A stretch of 64,000 nucleotides of DNA, taken from Ferruginibacter paludis (lineage in GTDB: Bacteria; Bacteroidota; Bacteroidia; Chitinophagales; Chitinophagaceae). The notes under the pieces are model-generated. The model was not told where the DNA came from. It was given only the letters and a program-made list of their open reading frames with translations, and searched no databases. The translations under genes were made by a program, and so were the position numbers. Positions 7,437 through 16,770 of this stretch are shown piece after piece (position 1 is the stretch's first letter; each line of letters starts with the position of its first letter). The stretch is taken from contig NZ_JAUFQJ010000024.1 in the NCBI RefSeq assembly GCF_030409685.1, positions 558,001 to 622,000 on the forward strand, written 5' to 3'.

Positions 7437-9845
7437 ATGATGACAAACAGCTTTTATAAAATAATCGTCTTTTATATTTTTTTTACCGCATCCTTTACCT
7501 CTCTTCAGGCACAACATATTGATTCGTTATTAAGTATTTTAGATGAAAATTATCCGCAGGAAAAAATTCACCTGCACATGGATAAACTGAATTATAACCC
7601 GGGTGAAACGCTTTGGTTTAAGGCCTATATTACTGCCGATAACCAACCCGCAGCACTCAGCAAAACTTGCTATGCAGAACTGGTGGACGAAAAAGGCACC
7701 CTGCTTCAAAGGCAAATCATGCCGGTACTGGAATCCGGTGCAGCGTCAAGTTTTGAATTGCCGGATACATTACATGGCAATAAATTGTACATACGTGCCT
7801 ACACCTCCTGGATGCTGAATTTTGATTCTGCCTTATTTTATATGCACCCGGTACACATTATACCTTTAAAATCTGCTGTAAAAAAAGTGCCGGTAGCGCC
7901 ATCTTACACCCTTACTTTATTCCCGGAAGGCGGTGACCTGGTGGAGAATATTGGTTCGCTGGTAGCTTTTAAAGCAACCGACCAGGAAGGTACTCCCATT
8001 TCCATAACAGGCAATATTGTAGATGATAAAGGCAAAATAGTAACTCCTTTTTCATCTGTTCATGATGGTATGGGTTATTTTTCATTGCTGCCTGTTGCGG
8101 GAGAAAAATATAAAGCGGTGTGGAAAGATAAAAAAGGCGTGCAGCATCAAACGGCTTTACCGGATGCGAAAAAAGATGGGCTTACATTAAGTACCATTTA
8201 CTCGGCAAACCGTATACAATATACTCTTACCAGGCCGGAGGTTGAATCACCCGCTGCATCGCAATATTATGTAATAGCCCAAATGCAACAACGCGTTGTG
8301 TACAGCGCTAAAATAAATCTTACCAAAAAAAGTACGGTTACTGCCCCAATTATAACCGACAGCATGCCCACAGGAGTTTTACAATTGACTGTTTTCAATG
8401 CAGAACAACTTCCCGTGGCAGAGAGAATCGTTTTCATCAATAACAATAATTATTTTTTCAATACCGATTTGCATGCTGTTGAAAAAAACCTGGCAAAACG
8501 GGCCCGCAATGTGTTGCAGATAGACGTTGGCAATAACCTGCTTACCAATTTATCAATCGCTGTTACGGATGAAGGCATTAATCCGGTGAGCAACAATGAA
8601 GAAAGCATTTTCACACAACTGTTGCTCAGCGGCGATTTGAAAGGATATGTGTATAATCCGGCATATTATTTTTCAAGCGATGAAGATTCAGTTAAACAAC
8701 ACCTGGACCTTGTGATGATGACCAACGGCTGGAGAAGGTTTAAGTGGGAAAATGTGTTGGCCGAAAAATGGCCCGTACTCACTATTTCACCTGCAGATTA
8801 TATTTCTATCAAAGGCAAGGTATTGGGTTTATCCAAGCTGCAGTTAAGCAATAAAGACCTAACCGGTATTTTAAAAACCAAGACCAATGCGCCCCAGTTT
8901 TTAAACATCCCTATGACCAAGGACGGGCAATTTAAACTGAACAAACTTTACTTTTTTGATACTGCGAAATTGTATTACCAATTTAATAATGATAAAGACA
9001 AAACACTAACCAGCGCAGCAAGTTTTGCCTTTGAAAATGGCTTTGTAAAATCGCCTGCTCAATCCGTTAATTTATTGTCTGGCTTATACGCTCCTTCAAA
9101 AACAGACAGTTTGATTTTATTAAGAAGCAGCAGCCTGGCAAAATTACAACGGGAGCAAAACGAGCGCAATAAAATACAAACGCTCAGCACGGTGGTTGTA
9201 AAAACCAAACAAAAAAGCTTAAAACAAAAAATGGACGAAGAGTATACTTCAGGTTTGTTCAGTGGTGGCGATGGGTATACTTTTACAACAGAAGATGATC
9301 CTTTTGCAAAATCGGCGCAAAGCGTTTTACAATACCTTCAGGGCAAAGTAGCGGGTTTGCAGATTTCTACTACGGGAACGGGTGGCGCTACCTGGCGGGG
9401 CAGTGCTACCAGCTTTTTCTTAAATGAGATCAATTCAGATGTGAGCCAGTTGCAAAATATCAACATGAATGATGTGGCTATGATCAAAGTTTTCCGCCCT
9501 CCTTTTTTTGGCGCCATGGGTGGTGGTGCAGGTGGTGCCATTGCGGTGTATACCAAAAAGGGTGCTGCTTTGAATAATAATTTTAAAGGTTTGGACTTTA
9601 CCAATATTGTGGGCTATTCGGTTATCAAACAATTTTATTCGCCCAATTACGAAACGGAGAATGATCCCACAGTGGCCGATTACAGAACCACACTTTACTG
9701 GAATTCATTCTTGCTGATGGACAAAACTAACCGCCGTATCACCATTCCTTTTTACAACAGTGATAACTGTAAAAAACTAAGGGTAATTATAGAAGGTATT
9801 AATGAACTGGGGCAGTTAACAAGAGAAGAAAAGATTTTTCAATAG
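7437..9845 (+). CDS. Exported MG2-like protein with a C-terminal TonB-receptor plug domain and no barrel
   Basis: From ATG 7437 this is an 802-residue protein. The upstream TTG at 7368 would only add a non-signal leader. A signal peptide ends near LQAQ (about residue 26). The N-terminal part has the sequence KIHLHMDKLNYNPGETLWFK, typical of alpha-2-macroglobulin MG2 domains of Bacteroidota. Several beta-rich domains follow, and near residues 620-710 there is a TonB-dependent-receptor plug (SVLQYLQGKVAGLQI, then MIKVFRPPFFGAMGGG and GAIAVYTKKG). The chain ends about 90 residues later, so the 22-stranded barrel of a real receptor is missing. It is probably periplasmic or outer-membrane associated, with unknown function. 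Confidence 0.85.
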   Translation: MMTNSFYKIIVFYIFFTASFTSLQAQHIDSLLSILDENYPQEKIHLHMDKLNYNPGETLWFKAYITADNQPAALSKTCYAELVDEKGTLLQRQIMPVLESGAASSFELPDTLHGNKLYIRAYTSWMLNFDSALFYMHPVHIIPLKSAVKKVPVAPSYTLTLFPEGGDLVENIGSLVAFKATDQEGTPISITGNIVDDKGKIVTPFSSVHDGMGYFSLLPVAGEKYKAVWKDKKGVQHQTALPDAKKDGLTLSTIYSANRIQYTLTRPEVESPAASQYYVIAQMQQRVVYSAKINLTKKSTVTAPIITDSMPTGVLQLTVFNAEQLPVAERIVFINNNNYFFNTDLHAVEKNLAKRARNVLQIDVGNNLLTNLSIAVTDEGINPVSNNEESIFTQLLLSGDLKGYVYNPAYYFSSDEDSVKQHLDLVMMTNGWRRFKWENVLAEKWPVLTISPADYISIKGKVLGLSKLQLSNKDLTGILKTKTNAPQFLNIPMTKDGQFKLNKLYFFDTAKLYYQFNNDKDKTLTSAASFAFENGFVKSPAQSVNLLSGLYAPSKTDSLILLRSSSLAKLQREQNERNKIQTLSTVVVKTKQKSLKQKMDEEYTSGLFSGGDGYTFTTEDDPFAKSAQSVLQYLQGKVAGLQISTTGTGGATWRGSATSFFLNEINSDVSQLQNINMNDVAMIKVFRPPFFGAMGGGAGGAIAVYTKKGAALNNNFKGLDFTNIVGYSVIKQFYSPNYETENDPTVADYRTTLYWNSFLLMDKTNRRITIPFYNSDNCKKLRVIIEGINELGQLTREEKIFQ

Positions 9846-9857
9846 CATTGTTTGTAA

Positions 9858-9902
9858 CAAAAAACTGGCTGCCTCTTAATGTGAGTCAGCCAGTTTTTTT
9901 AT
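9858..9902. terminator. Bidirectional terminator between convergent genes
   Basis: AAAAACTGGCTG and CAGCCAGTTTTT form a 12-bp stem around a loop of about 15 bases. It has A-tracts on the left and T-tracts on the right, so it can serve both the MG2/plug gene and the convergent transporter gene. Confidence 0.85.
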
Positions 9903-9928
9903 TTATATGTATAAATTGATGAAGCATT

Positions 9929-12274
9929 TTAATTTGTTACAACTGGCAATTTCTTCTTTGGTGCCATTAACAGTAACAATACTGGTAACAGTACCAGGTT
10001 GGTTACTGTAGCCACAAATAAAGTAACAGATGTAAGCCAGCCAAGCGATTGCGTACCACCAAAGCTGCTCATACAAAAAATAACAAAGCCGGCAATTAAT
10101 ACAAGCGATGTATATACAATGCTTAAACCGGTGCTTTTAATGGTTGCACTTACGGTTGCCTGCACATCATTATCATAAAGCGGAAGCTCCTGTTTATAGT
10201 TTACCAAAAACCGGATGGTAATATCGATGGCAATACCGAGGGCTACGCTAAAAATCAATACTGTAGAAGGTTTCAGCGGTACTCCGGCCCAGCCCATCAC
10301 ACCGGCTGTTATAATTAAAGGAATAACATTGGGTATTAAAGAACATACCAGTATCCTCGCCGATCTGAACAGGTACAGCATACAAACAGCGATCAGTAAA
10401 AACGCATAAAAAATACTTTCCTTTAACCCGTTAATAATAAAGCGGCTGCCTTCCAAAAAGGTAATGCTGCTGCCGGTAAATGTTACTTTGTATTGCGTAC
10501 TATCAAAAAGCTGGTTGGTTTGCTGCTGAATGCCGTTTAATAATACAGGCAATTTTTCTGTACCCACATCCGCCATACTAATGCTGATTCTGGTTGTTTG
10601 TTTTGCCGTGTCAATAAAAGATGCCAGCATATTAGACACATTATTTTTGTTGCTGCTATCGCCCTTGCCTGCTTTTAAATAATCGCCTAAAAATGCGATG
10701 TCGGATGAATTAGGCAATTGATAATTGGCTGAATCACCATCATAAAAAGCCTGCTTTACAAACTTCAATCCTTCAGCAATACTCAACGGTCTGTTCATTT
10801 CTTTTTGCCCGGAAACATACTGCGACAGAGAATCAATTTTACTAAAAACAGTCAGCGCCCGCATGCCACTGATACCGCGGCGTTTTTTAGAATCAACCAT
10901 AATTTCAAGCGGCATCACGCCTTTAAAATTGTGCTCAAAAAATTTAAGGTCGGTATAAATTTTATTATCCTTTGGCAGGTCATCTACTATATAAGCCACC
11001 GTTTTCAATTTAAAAATACCAGCGATAGCCACCACCAGCACAACAGCCGTAATACCAAACACTACCCCTTTGTGGTTCATTACCCATTGCTCAATTTTCA
11101 ACAATAAATAAGTAATCCACCTGTTATGCAAATATTTTGTTTGTACCGGTTTGGGAGCGGGTAAATAACTTAACGCGGCTGGCAATAAAATAAAAGAAAT
11201 CACAAAAATCAGCATAATGCTGATACCTGCCACCACACCAAATTCTTTTAAAATAGAACTGCGTGTTAACGCAAATACGGCAAAACCAATGGCAGCGGTG
11301 ATATTGCAGAAAAGCGTTACCACGCCCATTTTACTCACCATATCTACCAATGACTTCATTTTATCGTGGCTGGCTAAAAAACCGGTGTGGTATTTATTGA
11401 TAAAATAAATGCAATTGGGAATGCCTATTACCACTATGAGAGGAGGTGTTAATGCCGTAAGCAATGTAATTTTATAACCCAGGAGAAATAAGACCCCTAC
11501 ACTCCAGATAACCCCTGAAAGTACTACCAGTAAAGAAAGCAACATGGTGCTTAAAGAGCGAAAAAATACAAGTAAGATTAATGCACTCAACACCAGTGAG
11601 CCGATCAAAAAAAGCCGCATTTCTTTTTTAATCATATCAGATACAAGGGTTCTTATCAAAGGCAAACCGCTGATGTAGGTAGTGATTTTTGTTTCGCTTT
11701 CAAATGCAGTAACGGCTTTGCTGATATCACTTACTATCCCCGTGCGCTTTGGAGAACTGAGTGAATCTTTATTAATGCGGACACCCAGTAAATAAGCCTT
11801 TGTTTCAGGATTATATAAAAGCGTTCTGTAAAAAGGAAGACTAAAAAAAAGTGCTTTGGATGAATCAAGTTCCGCCTGAGTTGTAATGGAATCAGGAAAT
11901 ATTTTTACTGCAACCAGTTTTTCATTTGACTCATCTTTGTGCAGTGTTATGGAGGAAGGAACACTCAATACACTTTCTACATTCTTTACTTTTTTTAATT
12001 CCGCTTCCAGGTGCCGGTAAGCCTGGAAAGTTTTCAACTCAAAAATTTGATCGGTTTGTACTGCTACCACAAGCAAATTGCCATCATCACCAAATTTTTG
12101 CCTGAAGGCTACATAGTCAAGATACTTCGGATTGTCAGATGGAATAGCCTTTGCAAATTCGTAACTCAATGTTACTTTGCTGGCAAAATAGCCCATTACG
12201 GCAGTTGATGCAAACAGTATAATTAAAAGCGGTAACCGGTATTTTAATACAAATTTCGCCAGGCCTTGCCACAT
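9929..12274 (-). CDS. RND-superfamily exporter (MMPL/HAE3 type)
   Basis: This 781-residue inner-membrane protein has the duplicated RND layout. It has a first helix (about residues 13-33), a periplasmic domain, five to six helices (about 220-370), another single helix (about 405-425), a second periplasmic domain, and a final helix bundle (about 620-770). The conserved SVALGIAIDITIRFLVNY segment lies in the second bundle. HAE3 proteins export hydrophobic or lipid-like molecules such as hopanoids without the usual AcrA/TolC partners, and none is adjacent here. The substrate is unknown. Confidence 0.9.
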   Translation of the reverse strand: MWQGLAKFVLKYRLPLLIILFASTAVMGYFASKVTLSYEFAKAIPSDNPKYLDYVAFRQKFGDDGNLLVVAVQTDQIFELKTFQAYRHLEAELKKVKNVESVLSVPSSITLHKDESNEKLVAVKIFPDSITTQAELDSSKALFFSLPFYRTLLYNPETKAYLLGVRINKDSLSSPKRTGIVSDISKAVTAFESETKITTYISGLPLIRTLVSDMIKKEMRLFLIGSLVLSALILLVFFRSLSTMLLSLLVVLSGVIWSVGVLFLLGYKITLLTALTPPLIVVIGIPNCIYFINKYHTGFLASHDKMKSLVDMVSKMGVVTLFCNITAAIGFAVFALTRSSILKEFGVVAGISIMLIFVISFILLPAALSYLPAPKPVQTKYLHNRWITYLLLKIEQWVMNHKGVVFGITAVVLVVAIAGIFKLKTVAYIVDDLPKDNKIYTDLKFFEHNFKGVMPLEIMVDSKKRRGISGMRALTVFSKIDSLSQYVSGQKEMNRPLSIAEGLKFVKQAFYDGDSANYQLPNSSDIAFLGDYLKAGKGDSSNKNNVSNMLASFIDTAKQTTRISISMADVGTEKLPVLLNGIQQQTNQLFDSTQYKVTFTGSSITFLEGSRFIINGLKESIFYAFLLIAVCMLYLFRSARILVCSLIPNVIPLIITAGVMGWAGVPLKPSTVLIFSVALGIAIDITIRFLVNYKQELPLYDNDVQATVSATIKSTGLSIVYTSLVLIAGFVIFCMSSFGGTQSLGWLTSVTLFVATVTNLVLLPVLLLLMAPKKKLPVVTN

Positions 12275-12522
12275 AATATTGTTGTTTTATTGGTAAATCA
12301 GTTACGATTTGCAAAGAAAGACTTTTTAAGCCGCTTAGCCATATCTGTTGCAGTCAATGTTGTTTATACTACCTTCAATTTTATTATCAAGTCTAAACCG
12401 GAATGGGCACTAAAAGCTGCGAAATTATTTTGAAAATTTAATTTGCTCCATTTTTCGTTGCGGTAAAACCGCCGGCTTGGCGGTGGCTTTATAAGGCGAT
12501 AATTAAACAATTTGCTGTTTCA

Positions 12523-13257
12523 ATGACACACAAAACAAAAGGTATTGTTTTACGCACTATCAAATATGGCGAAACCAGTTTGGTAGCGACCATTTTTACC
12601 GAATTGTTTGGCGTGCAAACCTATATGATAAATGGAGTCCGGTCTGCAAAAAAGTCTTCCTCCAAAGCCAATCAATTTCAGCCCGGCGCTATACTGGACA
12701 TGATTGTTTACCATAACGACCTGCACAATATGCAGCGAATTAAGGAATTTAAATGGGATTACTTATTTGACCAGGTTTTAAGCGATGTAATTAAAAACAG
12801 CATTGCATTGTATATGGTAGAACTTTTGCATAAATGTTTGCCTGAACCCGAACAAAACACACCGCTTTTTTATTTTTGTGAAGATATCCTGATACAATTG
12901 GACAAGGCGTCTAAAGCCGTTACCGCCAATTTTGCCCTCTATTTTTCATTACAGCTGCCCCAGTTTTTTGGGTTTAAAATGAATGATGATTACGATGAGC
13001 AACAGCCTGTTTTAGACCTTCGGGAAGGGAATTTTGTTGGCGAACAGCCTGCACATCCAAATTTTATTGAAGGAGAACTCGCTTTAGTAACTTCACAGCT
13101 GCTAAAAGTGATGCAGCCATTTGAACTGGAAGAGATCAGGCTGCACCATGATAAAAGAAAATTGCTGTTGCAATACTACCAGGATTATTATTCGCTGCAC
13201 ATTACTGACTTTGGACCAATGAAAACACTGCAGGTATTACATGAGGTATTGGGATGA
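12523..13257 (+). CDS. recO: DNA repair protein RecO
   Basis: This 244-residue protein has the RecO N-terminal OB-fold signature (KGIVLRTIKYGETSLVATIF) and continues with a helical C-terminal domain. It acts with RecF/RecR to load RecA on SSB-coated DNA. The C-terminal zinc-finger cysteines of some RecO proteins are not evident. This matches other Bacteroidota RecO sequences as I remember them. It is a single gene, convergent with the amidohydrolase. Confidence 0.93.
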   Translation: MTHKTKGIVLRTIKYGETSLVATIFTELFGVQTYMINGVRSAKKSSSKANQFQPGAILDMIVYHNDLHNMQRIKEFKWDYLFDQVLSDVIKNSIALYMVELLHKCLPEPEQNTPLFYFCEDILIQLDKASKAVTANFALYFSLQLPQFFGFKMNDDYDEQQPVLDLREGNFVGEQPAHPNFIEGELALVTSQLLKVMQPFELEEIRLHHDKRKLLLQYYQDYYSLHITDFGPMKTLQVLHEVLG

Positions 13258-13285
13258 ACTTATCTATTAGCCGCCACAGGCAATA

Positions 13286-14464
13286 CTATAATATTCTTTT
13301 TGCCGTAGATGCAGAAGTAAGTTTTAATCCAGACATATGATCTATTAAAACAATCCCGGGCTTTTTGTTTTTTTCAAAACTTCCTAACTCATCATCCATT
13401 TTTAAAGCTTGCGCGCCATTGATTGTAGCCCATTGTAATATCTCTGTAAGAGGTACATCTGCTGCGCCCTGTTGAATTGTTTTCATCTCTTCCAGGATAC
13501 TGAGTTGCCAGTTGCTGGCGTAGCTATCAGTACCAATAACCATATTACAATTATTTTTTCGCAGAATGTCAATTGGAGGAAACTGCTGCTCAATATATTG
13601 ATTGGCATTTACACACAAACAAAAGTAAAGGCTGGCTTTCTCTTCATCATACGCCTTGTAAAAATCAATATCAGCCAGGCTGGTAAAAGTATTATGAACC
13701 GACAGTATAGATTGGTGATTATTAAATAAAAGCAACCAGCTTTGCAGGCTGGTTTTTCTTGTTGGCTGAAAGCCGGAAATATTGATTCCAAAATTGTTAT
13801 ACAGGTTTAGAAAATCGCCATTCTTGTTTTGATACAAATCATTTTCCGCAATACATTCCTGGTTGTGGATAGAAATAAGCTGGTTGGCAGTTACCGTGTT
13901 AAGTTGATTGAATAAGGTTTTTGAAACGGAATAGGGAGCATGCGGTGATAACGAAACAGCTTGTGGCAACCGGGCTCTAAATTCATTGTAAACCTGTTTT
14001 GCGCTATCCAGTCTTGCTGTGGCAGCTGCATCTACAAAGCCGCTTACTTCAATAAAATTATGCCAGTATAAGCTGCTTTTTTGTTTAACTGCAATTGAAT
14101 CTGTAGTATTACAAATATCACCCACTGCTACTATCCCTCCTTCGTACATTTCCATTTCAGCTTGCTGGATAGCTTCCAGTTTTAGTTCATCCAGCGCACC
14201 CCTGCTCTTCATCACCTGTTGTACAAACTTCACAAGCCCCGTATTTGCAGCAACTGCTCCTTTTAAATAGCTCAATTCAGTATGGCAATGGGAATTGATT
14301 AAACCTGGTGTAAGTAACCCGTCAAAAAATTCAATATCATCGCCGGCATCTGCTTTATCAACAATATCTGTCACCACACCTTCCGGCGTTGTAATTAAAA
14401 CACGCTGCGGGGGAAATAAATCGTAACCGTTAAAAATGTTATGGGCTGTAAATTTTCTGTACAA
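13286..14464 (-). CDS. Metal-dependent amidohydrolase (guanine/SAH deaminase-like), probable TTG start
   Basis: This cytosolic enzyme of about 392 residues has the amidohydrolase TIM-barrel signatures: NSHCHTELSY near the N-terminus (metal ligands H59 and H61 counted from 14464), SPHAPYSVS, ISIHNQE, SVHNTF and the final metal-ligand Asp in GTDSYASN. The family includes deaminases of guanine, S-adenosylhomocysteine and cytosine, and I cannot assign the substrate. No in-frame ATG precedes the conserved N-terminus. I place the start at TTG 14464 (reads MYRKFTAHNIFNG), since a promoter box at 14523-14530 would leave a normal leader. TTG 14512 is an alternative. Confidence 0.85.
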   Translation of the reverse strand: MYRKFTAHNIFNGYDLFPPQRVLITTPEGVVTDIVDKADAGDDIEFFDGLLTPGLINSHCHTELSYLKGAVAANTGLVKFVQQVMKSRGALDELKLEAIQQAEMEMYEGGIVAVGDICNTTDSIAVKQKSSLYWHNFIEVSGFVDAAATARLDSAKQVYNEFRARLPQAVSLSPHAPYSVSKTLFNQLNTVTANQLISIHNQECIAENDLYQNKNGDFLNLYNNFGINISGFQPTRKTSLQSWLLLFNNHQSILSVHNTFTSLADIDFYKAYDEEKASLYFCLCVNANQYIEQQFPPIDILRKNNCNMVIGTDSYASNWQLSILEEMKTIQQGAADVPLTEILQWATINGAQALKMDDELGSFEKNKKPGIVLIDHMSGLKLTSASTAKRIL

Positions 14465-14522
14465 ATTGATTGGTTGATATACTGTAATTTTGCCGCCACA
14501 TCGCAAAAGCAATAGGTTGCTG

Positions 14523-14551
14523 CAAAGTTATAGCGTATAGTTTTCTGTCAA
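14523..14551 (-). promoter_or_regulatory. Promoter for the amidohydrolase gene
   Basis: On the minus strand TTG (14551-14549) is followed after 18 bases by TAACTTTG (14530-14523), close to the Bacteroidota TTTG-N19-TAnnTTTG consensus. It lies about 60 bases upstream of the proposed TTG start. Confidence 0.55.
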
Positions 14552-14646
14552 TGGATATAGCTTTGTTTATTTTGATTGCGCAAAACAGGTATCAACCAAT
14601 TATTTCAAAAACACAATTATTCCCTCTGGGAAAGAAGTACTAAACT

Positions 14647-15714
14647 ATGTTAGATAAATTAGACGCCATTAAGGGAAGATTTGACAATTTGGGTGTTGCA
14701 TTAACCAATCCTGAAATTGTAAGTGACAATAAGAAATTCACCGCTATCAGTAAGGAATACCGCAGTTTGGAAAAAATTGTGAATGCCCGCAACGCCTATA
14801 TCAAAGTACTGGATGATATTGAGTTTAACAAAGAAGTGCTGAACGGAGATGATGCAGAAATGCGTGACCTGGCAAAACAGGAAATTCCTGCTTTGGAAGA
14901 AAGTAAAGAGGCCTGGGAAAAAGCATTGCGCAACATGCTGATACCAAAAGATCCCTATGATGAAAAAAATGCCATCCTTGAAATCAGGGCAGGTACGGGT
15001 GGAGATGAGGCCTCACTGTTTGCAGGCAACCTGTTAAGGATGTATATGAAATACTGTGAGAAAAAGGGTTGGAAAACTGCTTTGTTAAGTGAAAGTGAAG
15101 GTACTGCAGGTGGCTTTAAGGAAGTACAGGTAGAAGTAGTGGGCGATGATGTATACGGCACCTTAAAATTTGAGAGCGGTGTTCACCGCGTACAACGTGT
15201 ACCAGATACGGAAGCCAGCGGACGTGTGCATACGAGTGCCGCAACAGTGGCAGTGATGCCGGAGGCGGAGGAAGTGGATTTTGAATTGAAAGAGAGTGAT
15301 GTTAAAATGGAAACGGCGCGAAGTGGTGGCGCCGGTGGTCAAAATGTAAACAAGGTAGAAACCAAGGTTTTTTTAACGCATAAACCCACTGGGATTGTAG
15401 TAATGTGTCAAACAGAGCGCAGCCAGCTTGGCAACAAAGAAAAAGCAATGGATATGTTACGTACAAGGCTATATGATGAAGAGGTACGTAAAGCCGAGGA
15501 AGCGATTGCACATAAAAGAAAAAGTTTGGTGAGTACCGGTGACCGCAGTGCCAAAATAAGAACCTATAACTATCCCCAGGGACGAGTTACTGATCACCGC
15601 ATTGGCCTTACTGCATATAACCTGGATAATGTACTGAATGGCGATATACAGGAATTTATTGATGCCCTTCAATTTGCTGAAAACGCTGAGAAAATGGCGA
15701 CAGAAGGATCATAG
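14647..15714 (+). CDS. prfA: Peptide chain release factor 1
   Basis: This 355-residue class I release factor recognises UAA/UAG and triggers peptide release. The catalytic GGQ is in the segment [14 protein letters not shown], about residue 227. The family's [18 protein letters not shown] precedes it and the [16 protein letters not shown] segment follows. Length and layout are standard. It diverges from the amidohydrolase gene. Confidence 0.97.
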   Translation: MLDKLDAIKGRFDNLGVALTNPEIVSDNKKFTAISKEYRSLEKIVNARNAYIKVLDDIEFNKEVLNGDDAEMRDLAKQEIPALEESKEAWEKALRNMLIPKDPYDEKNAILEIRAGTGGDEASLFAGNLLRMYMKYCEKKGWKTALLSESEGTAGGFKEVQVEVVGDDVYGTLKFESGVHRVQRVPDTEASGRVHTSAATVAVMPEAEEVDFELKESDVKMETARSGGAGGQNVNKVETKVFLTHKPTGIVVMCQTERSQLGNKEKAMDMLRTRLYDEEVRKAEEAIAHKRKSLVSTGDRSAKIRTYNYPQGRVTDHRIGLTAYNLDNVLNGDIQEFIDALQFAENAEKMATEGS

Positions 15715-15795
15715 CAATATCTTGCTAATAATACATTACGTCTTAATTGCTTTTATTGTCCTTTTTACCTACTTTGGTTCTCTAAAATACATATT

Positions 15796-16410
15796 ATGCT
15801 TGAGAACCTTTTTAACCTGATTAAAGAACACAGCACAGAGGCAGTAATTAATAATCCCGCAATTCCAAATGAAAAAAATGATGCAGTAATTTCCGATGCA
15901 ACGCATTCGGTTGCAGACGGGTTGCAGGGTGTGCTGGCGGGTGGTGGCTTACAAGCTGTTTTATCTCTTTTTAATAACAACAATAACTCCTCCGGGGGAA
16001 ATGGATTCCTCAACAACCCCATAGTGAGTAATATTATCAGCAGTTTTACTAACAAGCTCACTAATAACCATGGTATTGCAGCCGATCAGGCTGGTGGCAT
16101 TGCCAGCAGTCTTATTCCTTCGGTATTAAGCAGTCTGGTTAACCGTACCAACGATCCTAATAATTCCAGCTTTAGCATCGGAAGTATCATCAGTTCATTA
16201 GCCGGAGGTGGAAATGCCCCCGGTGGATCCGGTGGATTGGATATTGGAAGCTTGGTAAGCAGATTTGCAAGCGGCAGTTTAGACGCTAATAACGACGGCC
16301 ATGTCGGGATAGATGATATCATCAGTAAAGTTACCGGCGGCGCCCAGCAGCAACAGGCGCAAAGTAGTAGCGGAGGATTAATGGATATTATTAGTGGGTT
16401 TATGAAATAG
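15796..16410 (+). CDS. Asn/Ser/Gly-rich protein with an EF-hand/dockerin-like calcium loop
   Basis: This 204-residue protein has no signal peptide. It starts with an amphipathic helix (MLENLFNLIKEHSTEAV), and short helices with the rhythm of DUF937/YidB-like proteins recur (NIISSFTNKLT, SLIPSVLSSLV). These are separated by low-complexity runs such as NNNNNSSGG. Near the C-terminus DANNDGHVGIDDI has the DxNxDGxxxxxD spacing of an EF-hand or dockerin loop. A Gln-rich linker and a final helix follow. The function is unknown, and calcium binding is inferred from the loop only. Confidence 0.75.
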   Translation: MLENLFNLIKEHSTEAVINNPAIPNEKNDAVISDATHSVADGLQGVLAGGGLQAVLSLFNNNNNSSGGNGFLNNPIVSNIISSFTNKLTNNHGIAADQAGGIASSLIPSVLSSLVNRTNDPNNSSFSIGSIISSLAGGGNAPGGSGGLDIGSLVSRFASGSLDANNDGHVGIDDIISKVTGGAQQQQAQSSSGGLMDIISGFMK

Positions 16411-16597
16411 GCATTTTAAAGTATTGTTAAACCAGCCTGCCTGTATGTTTAAATTGTATGTAGCTTTGAATTATTGCTTAACTTTACAGTGTAAATAAAT
16501 AATTCAATTATTGTTTACAAAAAGTTCTTTTTACTTGATTTTAAGCAAAAAAATGAATAATTTACATTAGGGTAATATTAACAAAACCTGATTTTTA

Positions 16598-16613
16598 TGG
16601 CATTCATTTTGCA
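16598..16613 (+). promoter_or_regulatory. Putative sigma-54 (-24/-12) promoter
   Basis: TGGCATTCATTTTGCA matches the sigma-54 consensus TGGCAC-N5-TTGCW at the core bases, with GG and GC exactly 12 bases apart. The predicted start near 16624 lies inside a gene-free interval with a terminator about 60 bases further on. Chance matches to so short a motif are possible. Confidence 0.4.
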
Positions 16614-16623
16614 ACATTACAGT

Positions 16624-16712
16624 TAGAACATTTTAAAAATAAAATAAACTTTTTCTCATAAGCAGTTAGTTTTGGTAAACGGCCCCGATTTCTATCGGGG
16701 CTTCTCTTTTTT
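16624..16712 (+). ncRNA. Candidate small RNA of about 90 nt
   Basis: This is the interval between the predicted sigma-54 start and the terminator. It has no ORF with a plausible product. It is AT-rich and ends in a GC-rich hairpin with a T-rich tail. The only evidence is the promoter-terminator arrangement, so it could equally be the 3' end of a long transcript from the upstream gene. Confidence 0.3.
16682..16712 (+). terminator. Rho-independent terminator
   Basis: GCCCCGAT and ATCGGGGC pair around a four-base loop, followed by TTCTCTTTTTT. It is oriented for plus-strand transcription. Confidence 0.85.
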
Positions 16713-16770
16713 ATAAGATGTTTCTGTAAGTGAGGTAGAGAAATAAAAAAATAAAATGCTTTGCCGTCAA

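Larger units (their letters stand above)
16411..16770. other. Gene-free 360-bp interval
   Basis: No credible ORF is present. The stretch is very AT-rich and holds a sigma-54-like promoter (16598-16613), a TAGTTTTG box near 16668 and a strong plus-strand terminator (16682-16712). It separates the EF-hand-like gene from the convergent response-regulator gene. Confidence 0.7.

Noticed and set aside
12470-12500. GC-rich hairpin ACCGCC...GGCGGT before recO
   Set aside because: The stem has six pairs and no T-tract follows, so I could not call it a terminator or regulatory RNA.
16660-16680. TAGTTTTG box directly before the terminator at 16682 as an alternative sRNA promoter
   Set aside because: A start there would leave little more than the terminator hairpin, and no -33 element is present.
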